From Frigoribacterium sp. PhB24 (GTDB taxonomy: Bacteria > Actinomycetota > Actinomycetes > Actinomycetales > Microbacteriaceae), in contig NZ_RKIC01000012.1 of NCBI RefSeq assembly GCF_003755185.1, forward strand, positions 1 through 64,000: 64,000 bases of DNA, read 5' to 3'. Positions 59,934 through 64,000 of this stretch are shown piece after piece (within the stretch, counting starts at the first letter, position 1; the number at the start of each line of letters is the position of its first letter). Under the pieces are notes generated by a model. That model ran no database searches. It had not been told where the DNA came from and saw nothing but the letters and a program-made list of their open reading frames with translations. Position numbers and translations under genes: made by a program.

Positions 59934-60401
59934 GTGACCCAGCCCAAGATGAACGTCGAGTCGTTCAACCTCGACCACCGCACCGTCGCCGCGCCCTACG
60001 TGCGCGTCGCGGACCAGAAGACGCTGCCGCACGGCGACGTCATCACGAAGTTCGACGTCCGGTTCACCCAGCCGAACGAGGGCCACCTCGACATGACGTC
60101 GGTCCACTCGCTCGAGCACCTCTTCGCCGAGCACTCGCGCAACCGCTCGGGCGACGTCATCGACTTCTCGCCCATGGGCTGCCAGACCGGGTTCTACCTG
60201 ATCCTGCAGGGAGACCCCGCGATCGACGACGTCCTGTCGCTGATCGAGGGCACCCTGACCGACATCACCACCGCGACCGAGGTCCCCGCGGCCAACGAGG
60301 TCCAGTGCGGCTGGGGAGCCAACCACTCGCTCGAAGGTGCGCAAGAGGTCGCCCGCGACTTCCTCGCGGCCCGCGACGAGTGGTCGACCGTCACCCGATG
60401 A
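59934..60401 (+). CDS. luxS: S-ribosylhomocysteine lyase LuxS
   Basis: 155 aa from GTG 59934 (an ATG at 59949 is possible). The zinc ligands are His58 and His62 in [11 protein letters not shown] with Glu61 between, and Cys125 in [13 protein letters not shown]. The catalytic Cys83 is in [12 protein letters not shown]. The enzyme splits S-ribosylhomocysteine to homocysteine and DPD, the AI-2 precursor. Its stop overlaps the start of the next gene (ATGA), the MTA/SAH nucleosidase, which makes its substrate. Confidence 0.96.
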   Translation: MTQPKMNVESFNLDHRTVAAPYVRVADQKTLPHGDVITKFDVRFTQPNEGHLDMTSVHSLEHLFAEHSRNRSGDVIDFSPMGCQTGFYLILQGDPAIDDVLSLIEGTLTDITTATEVPAANEVQCGWGANHSLEGAQEVARDFLAARDEWSTVTR

Positions 60402-61222
60402 CGGGGACGCACGCCGCGCCTCCTGCCGAGGGGGTCGCGGCGGTCGCCGCTCCCTCGATCATCGTCGTCGTGGCGATGAGCGACGAGGCCGAACCGTTCG
60501 TCTCGCGTGCGACGCGCGTCGGCGAGCCGGTCGCGGTCGGCGGGTCGCTGCAACGCGTCGTCGAGATCGACGGTGTCGAACTGTTGCTCGTGCAGAGCGG
60601 CATCGGGTTCGTCAACGCGGCCGGCGCGGCCACCTCGGCCATCGTGCGGTCCGGTTCGCTCGAGGGTGTCGTGCCGACCGTGATCAGCGCCGGCACCGCC
60701 GCCGGCATGGGCTCCGGCATCGAGATCGGCGACGTCGTCGCAGGCTCCGAGTACGTCAACCTCGACGCGGACGCGCGCGTCTTCGGCTACCGGCTGGGGC
60801 AGGTGCCCGGCATGCCGGCCAGCTTCCATGCCGACGAGGGATTGGTGGAGGCGGCGGTCGCCTACGACACGTCGGCCGCGTCGGGTGCGCGCGAGGCGTC
60901 GGGCGCGCCGGGTGCGCCGCGGGGCGGCTGGGCCGTGCGGCCCGGGCTGATCGCCTCGAGCGACGCCTTCATGACCGCCGAGCGCGTGATCGGCGTGCGC
61001 AGCGCGTTCGCCGACGTGGTCGACGTCGACGCCGTCGACATGGAGTCGATGGCGATCGCCCAGACCTGCCACGTGCATCACGTCCCGTTCGTCTCGGTGC
61101 GTGGCATCAGCGACCTGGCCGGGCCGGACGCCCACGACGTCCACGACGAGAACCTCGCCCTCACGGCGGGGCGGTCCGCCGACGTCACGATGCACCTCGT
61201 CCGGGCGATCGTCGCGGGCTGA
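60398..61222 (+). CDS. mtnN: 5'-methylthioadenosine/S-adenosylhomocysteine nucleosidase
   Basis: 274 aa, ATG overlapping the luxS stop. [15 protein letters not shown] is the substrate-binding start, [20 protein letters not shown] the purine site, and [20 protein letters not shown] with [10 protein letters not shown] the catalytic Asp/Glu region of the Pfs/MtnN family. It hydrolyses SAH and MTA, and with LuxS completes activated-methyl recycling. A 20-residue insert rich in Gly/Ala/Ser ([17 protein letters not shown]) sits in the middle and is unusual. The N-terminal 10 residues are coded by a GGAGGCGCGG motif. Confidence 0.94.
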   Translation: MTGTHAAPPAEGVAAVAAPSIIVVVAMSDEAEPFVSRATRVGEPVAVGGSLQRVVEIDGVELLLVQSGIGFVNAAGAATSAIVRSGSLEGVVPTVISAGTAAGMGSGIEIGDVVAGSEYVNLDADARVFGYRLGQVPGMPASFHADEGLVEAAVAYDTSAASGAREASGAPGAPRGGWAVRPGLIASSDAFMTAERVIGVRSAFADVVDVDAVDMESMAIAQTCHVHHVPFVSVRGISDLAGPDAHDVHDENLALTAGRSADVTMHLVRAIVAG

Positions 61223-61285
61223 ACCCGGCGCGCCGCCCGGCGGAACGCACCTCTCGCCGGACGTCGACCCGCGCCTCCTGTCGTC

Positions 61286-61344
61286 GAACCCCGTTCCGTG
61301 CCATGAACCACGAACATTCGGGGTTCGTGCCACGAACGGGGTTC
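61286..61344. terminator. Long hairpin after mtnN
   Basis: GAACCCCGTTC pairs with GAACGGGGTTC, with an inner GAACC / GGTTC tier. About 64 bp past the mtnN stop. Confidence 0.65.
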
Positions 61345-61375
61345 TCGCGCGGGCGCCGCGCCGACGACACGAGCC

Positions 61376-61413
61376 CGAAACACGCGTGCCGTCACGACGA
61401 AACGCGTGTTTCG
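61376..61413. promoter_or_regulatory. Palindrome upstream of NCS2 permease
   Basis: CGAAACACGCG (61376-61386) and CGCGTGTTTCG (61403-61413) form a perfect inverted repeat 46 bp ahead of the start codon. It could be an operator or an upstream terminator. Confidence 0.5.
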
Positions 61414-61458
61414 TACGCTGACGGCGACCACCCGGCATCCCCACGATCAGGAGTCCCG

Positions 61459-62913
61459 ATGTCACAGTCCCCGCCCGAGTCGCCCGAGCCTTCGACGTCC
61501 ACGGTCGCGACCGCCCAGCCGCCCGCGGCGACCCACCCCGTCGACCGTGTCCCCCCGCTGCGCCGGCTCTTCCCGCTCGGCCTGCAGCACGTGCTCGCGA
61601 TGTACGCCGGGGCGGTGGCCGTGCCGCTCATCGTCGGCGGGGCGCTCGTCGGCATGGGCCGGCTCGAGCCCGGCGACATCGCGTACCTGATCAGCGCCGA
61701 CCTGTTCGTGGCCGGCATCGCGACCATCGTGCAGTCGGTCGGGTTCTGGCGCTTCGGGGTGCGGCTGCCGTTGATGCAGGGCTGCACCTTCGCCGCCGTC
61801 GGGCCGATGATCGTGATCGGCGGCGAGTACGGCATCACGGCGATCTACGGCTCGGTCATCGCGAGTGGCGTCTTCATGATGTTGCTGGCGCCGTTCTTCT
61901 CGAAGCTCGTGCGGTTCTTCCCACCGATCGTCACCGGCACGGTGATCCTGATCATCGGCGTCTCGCTGATGGACGTCGCCGCCGGGTGGGTCGGAGGAGG
62001 CGCGGGTTCCGCCGACTTCGGACGCCCGCTCGACGTCGCCTTCGCGGCGGGCACCCTGCTGCTGATCGTCCTGATCGAGCGGTTCGCGCCTCCTGCGCTC
62101 CGTCGTCTGTCGATCCTGCTGGGGCTCGTGGTCGGGACCCTCGTGGCCTGGCCGTTCGGGCTGACCGACTGGAGCGGTGTGGGCGAGAGCGCCTGGTTCG
62201 GGCTCGCGTTGCCGTTCCACTTCGGGCTGCCGACCTTTCCGGTGAGCGCGATCGTGTCGATGTGCATCGTCGGCCTGGTGATCATGACCGAGACCACCGG
62301 CGACATCATCGCGGTGGGCGAGATCGTCGACCGACCGGTGACGCCGCGCCGCCTCGCCGACGGGCTGCGGGCGGACGGCCTCTCGACCGTCATCGGCGGC
62401 GTCTTCAACACGTTCCCGTACACGGCCTTCGCGCAGAACGTCGGCCTCGTCAGCATCACGGGGGTGAAGTCGCGGTACGTGGCGACGCTCGCGGGTGGCA
62501 TCCTCGTCGTGCTGGGCCTCGTGCCCGCGCTCGGGGCCGTCGTCGAAGGCGTGCCGGTGGCGGTGCTCGGTGGGGCCGGGGTCGCGCTCTTCGGCATGGT
62601 CGCGGCGAGCGGCATCCGGACGCTGTCGAAGGTCCGCTTCACGAACAGCAACATCCTGATCGTGGCGATCGCGCTGGGCGTGAGCCTGCTGCCGACGGTC
62701 AGCCCCGACATCTATGCGCAGTTCCCGACCTGGTTCACCATCGTGTTCGACTCGGGCATCAGCGCCGGGGCCATCGTCGCCGTGCTGCTGAACCTGCTGC
62801 TCAACTCGCCGCGGGTGCAGGCGCGTGACGAGGGCGCGGACCACGACGTGTCGGCGCACGACGCCGTGCGCGGGCCCGCGGCACCGGCCGAGGTGACCGA
62901 CCGCCAGGCCTGA
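61459..62913 (+). CDS. NCS2-family xanthine/uracil permease
   Basis: 484 aa from ATG 61459 (RBS AGGAG). About 14 hydrophobic helices. VPPLRRLFPLGLQHVLAMYA starts the domain, MQGCTFAAVGPMIVIGGEYG and VIMTETTGDIIAVGEIVDRP (with the substrate-site Glu) and IGGVFNTFPYTAFAQNVGLV are signature NCS2 segments. It imports xanthine or uric acid with protons, matching the xanthine dehydrogenase gene downstream. A GGAGGCGCGG motif codes for an internal loop (GGGAGS). Confidence 0.92.
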   Translation: MSQSPPESPEPSTSTVATAQPPAATHPVDRVPPLRRLFPLGLQHVLAMYAGAVAVPLIVGGALVGMGRLEPGDIAYLISADLFVAGIATIVQSVGFWRFGVRLPLMQGCTFAAVGPMIVIGGEYGITAIYGSVIASGVFMMLLAPFFSKLVRFFPPIVTGTVILIIGVSLMDVAAGWVGGGAGSADFGRPLDVAFAAGTLLLIVLIERFAPPALRRLSILLGLVVGTLVAWPFGLTDWSGVGESAWFGLALPFHFGLPTFPVSAIVSMCIVGLVIMTETTGDIIAVGEIVDRPVTPRRLADGLRADGLSTVIGGVFNTFPYTAFAQNVGLVSITGVKSRYVATLAGGILVVLGLVPALGAVVEGVPVAVLGGAGVALFGMVAASGIRTLSKVRFTNSNILIVAIALGVSLLPTVSPDIYAQFPTWFTIVFDSGISAGAIVAVLLNLLLNSPRVQARDEGADHDVSAHDAVRGPAAPAEVTDRQA

Positions 62914-62922
62914 GCCGCCCCG

Positions 62923-62944
62923 TGATCCGGTACGTACCGGATCA
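62923..62944. terminator. 22-bp perfect palindrome after NCS2 gene
   Basis: Each arm is TGATCCGGTAC (62923-62933) with its complement, no loop. It is 10 bp after the stop. It is followed by a tandem array of CGGCCCGGC-type repeats (62962-63028). Confidence 0.65.
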
Positions 62945-62961
62945 GGCTCGGGGAGAGAGGC

Positions 62962-63028
62962 CCAGCACGGCCCGGCTCGGCCCGACCAGGCCCGGCCCGG
63001 CTCGGCCTGACCAGGCCCGGCCCGGTTC
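62962..63028. repeat. GC-rich tandem array
   Basis: A motif like CCCGACCAGGCCCGGCCCGG is repeated imperfectly about twice with smaller internal GGCCCGGC units, between the NCS2 palindrome and the end of the xanthine dehydrogenase gene. Confidence 0.55.
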
Positions 63029-64000
63029 AGCGGCCGCCGACGAGGCGCCAGAGGCGGTCGCGTGACATCGGCAGTTCGTACGGCCGCACCCCGAGGGCGT
63101 CACGGATCGCGTTCGCCAGGGCCGGGGCCACCGGGTTGTACGGTGCCTCGCTCATCGACTTCGCACCGAGGGGACCGAGGCCGTCGTGCGTGGTCGCGAA
63201 GTGCACCTCGGTCTCGGGCACGTCGCCGAACTTGGGCATCCGGTAGTTGCGGAACGCCGTCGTCAGCACGCGACCCTCGCCGTCGAGCAGCATCTCCTCG
63301 TACAGCGCCGTGCCGATCGCCTGAGCCGTGCCGCCCTCGACCTGCCCACGCAGCTGCTCGGGGTTCAGCACGACCCCGGCGTCGACCGCCTGCACCGACC
63401 GCAGCAGGCGCACCTCTCCGCTCGCCCGGTCGACGGCGACCTCGAAGCCGTGCACGTTGAACGCCACCGAGCGGGGGGTGCCGTCGTGCGCCCCGTCGGC
63501 GGCGAGCGGACCGTCGGCCAGCAGCCGCTCGCTGGACACCAGCACGGTCGCGTCGGCACCCGGGCCGACCCGCACCACGACTCCGCCCGCGACCACCTCG
63601 GGGGCGGTGCCGGTGTCGACGGCGTGACCCGCGCCTCCTGCGATCGCCAGGGCGCGGTCGACCATCGCCGCGCGCAGCTTGTGGGCGGCGGCGAGCAGGG
63701 CCTTGCCCGCGACGACCACGCCCGCCGAGCCGTAGGCGCCGGTGTCGTACCGTGCCACGTCGGTGTCCGACTGCCGGACGACGACCCGGTCGGGCGTGGT
63801 GCCGAGTGCCGAAGCGACGAGCTGGGTGTGGACGGTCGTGGTGCCGTTGCCGAACTCGGCGGTGCCGACGCCGATGTCGTAGCGGCCGTCGGGCAGCAAC
63901 TCGATCGACGTGTCGGCGAAGTGACCCCGGGGCGGGATCGTCGCGATCATGGCGAGGGCCATGCCGCGCCCGGTCGACCAGGTCGGACCGACCGGGGCAG
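63027..64000 (-). CDS. Xanthine dehydrogenase molybdopterin-binding subunit, 3' part
   Basis: The visible 324 codons are the C-terminal part of a Mo-binding subunit of the xanthine dehydrogenase/aldehyde oxidase family; the gene runs out of the window. YDIGVGTAEFGNGTTTVHTQ, RSVQAVDAGVVLNPEQLRGQ and VEGGTAQAIGTALYEEMLLD are standard family segments. The end LGPLGAKSMSEAPYNPVAPA has the usual catalytic-Glu loop (GVGE in many members, here SMSE). Convergent with the xanthine permease. A GGAGGCGCGG motif is in coding sequence (63629-63638). Confidence 0.9.
   Translation of the reverse strand, partial: APVGPTWSTGRGMALAMIATIPPRGHFADTSIELLPDGRYDIGVGTAEFGNGTTTVHTQLVASALGTTPDRVVVRQSDTDVARYDTGAYGSAGVVVAGKALLAAAHKLRAAMVDRALAIAGGAGHAVDTGTAPEVVAGGVVVRVGPGADATVLVSSERLLADGPLAADGAHDGTPRSVAFNVHGFEVAVDRASGEVRLLRSVQAVDAGVVLNPEQLRGQVEGGTAQAIGTALYEEMLLDGEGRVLTTAFRNYRMPKFGDVPETEVHFATTHDGLGPLGAKSMSEAPYNPVAPALANAIRDALGVRPYELPMSRDRLWRLVGGR

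Larger units (their letters stand above)
61223..61458. other. Intergenic region with two hairpins ahead of NCS2 gene
   Basis: No gene. A GGAGGCGCGG motif (61269-61278, reverse) and hairpins at 61286-61344 and 61376-61413 fill it. I see no purine riboswitch consensus despite the purine permease downstream. Confidence 0.6.
28390..63638. repeat. Dispersed GGAGGCGCGG motif family, about 30 copies
   Basis: Exact 10-mer copies read by eye, coordinate of first base on plus strand. Forward: 31252, 36654, 38525, 42164, 45887, 50681, 52841, 54726, 57022, 58703, 61996. Reverse complement: 28390, 36682, 37206, 40101, 41384, 42043, 42554, 45784, 46721, 50435, 51842, 53899, 54896, 56778, 57426, 58679, 60414, 61269, 63629. 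One inverted pair lies further left (17816, 17843). Most copies extend to AGGAGGCGCGGGT, several to AGGAGGCGCGGGTCGAC. They fall both in intergenic DNA and in coding sequence (often at low-constraint protein ends). Function unknown. Confidence 0.85.

Noticed and set aside
61223-61458. Purine or other riboswitch ahead of the NCS2 permease
   Set aside because: No riboswitch consensus or conserved junctions; only simple inverted repeats.
60337-62913. 858-codon plus-strand frame
   Set aside because: The first 374 residues overlap mtnN in another frame; the real NCS2 start is ATG 61459 with its RBS.
28390-63638. The repeated motif as a promoter or Shine-Dalgarno element
   Set aside because: AGGAGG resembles a ribosome-binding site, but copies lie in both orientations, inside genes and at gene ends, and not consistently before start codons.
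1-64000. tRNA or rRNA genes
   Set aside because: No T-loop/anticodon arrangement or rRNA signature seen by eye on either strand; a short or odd tRNA could still be missed without a covariance search.

Overview
The window is chromosomal DNA of a high-GC Gram-positive actinobacterium. Strong G/C bias at third codon positions, lipobox and sortase-type secretion signals, DUF5819/HTTM and FBP-type proteins and frequent GTG starts fit the Microbacteriaceae (a Frigoribacterium/Curtobacterium-like genus is my guess; nothing here fixes the genus). Only protein-coding genes were found: no rRNA, tRNA or CRISPR array.

Region 1 (1-11.7 kb) is an accessory island, visibly less GC-rich than the rest. It holds a coiled-coil CHAT protease-like protein, a PD-(D/E)XK nuclease-like protein, a two-gene operon with a large HEPN/RES-type toxin-like protein and an unknown partner, a small membrane protein, and a Xre-RES toxin-antitoxin operon carrying a third overlapping 2-TM gene, divergent from a gene of unknown function. 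A related family of GTCYCGATAG hairpins sits at the gene ends. Its right end (9.5-11.6 kb) is decayed DNA with the wreck of a tyrosine integrase. Region 2 (11.7-17.4 kb) is a compact set of MFS exporter, Ppx/GppA-like, nucleoside-deoxyribosyltransferase-like, GT1-type and GT4-type glycosyltransferase genes, which may make and export a glycosylated, possibly nucleoside-derived, metabolite.

Region 3 (17.8-24.6 kb, all minus strand) is a cell-surface locus: DUF5819 protein, HTTM membrane protein, a sortase-anchored DUF11 surface protein with an Asn/Ala/Ser-rich stalk, its sortase, and a phytoene-dehydrogenase-like oxidoreductase. Region 4 (24.9-29.3 kb) carries a LysR regulator divergent from a TDT transporter, a GntR regulator, a DUF1349 protein and an SDR. 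Region 5 (29.3-36.7 kb) is one regulatory/transport unit: histidine kinase, response regulator, an AfuA/HptA-type binding protein, a fused two-domain ABC permease, ATPase, and an OPA-family antiporter. The gene set argues for sensing and uptake of phosphorylated sugars or related phosphate esters.

Region 6 (36.7-50.9 kb) is mixed housekeeping: VOC protein, alcohol dehydrogenase, LuxR-type regulator, a small secreted protein, SDR, a TetR-MMPL exporter pair, FBP protein, NhaA, an ECF sigma factor with a membrane-bound probable anti-sigma partner, and a LMW phosphatase-like protein. Region 7 (51-58 kb) is a LacI-controlled GH42 beta-galactosidase operon with its own ABC sugar importer and a visible LacI-type operator. 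Region 8 (58-64 kb) holds SRPBCC and aldo/keto reductase genes, a luxS-mtnN pair (S-adenosylhomocysteine recycling/AI-2), a xanthine/uracil permease and the 3' end of a xanthine dehydrogenase gene.

The most striking feature is not a gene. The 10-mer GGAGGCGCGG (longer form AGGAGGCGCGGGTCG) occurs about 30 times on both strands from 28.4 kb to the end, in genes and between them, often as inverted pairs that form terminators. Apart from one inverted pair at 17.8 kb it is absent from the first 28 kb. This behaves like a DNA-uptake or chromosome-architecture signal.
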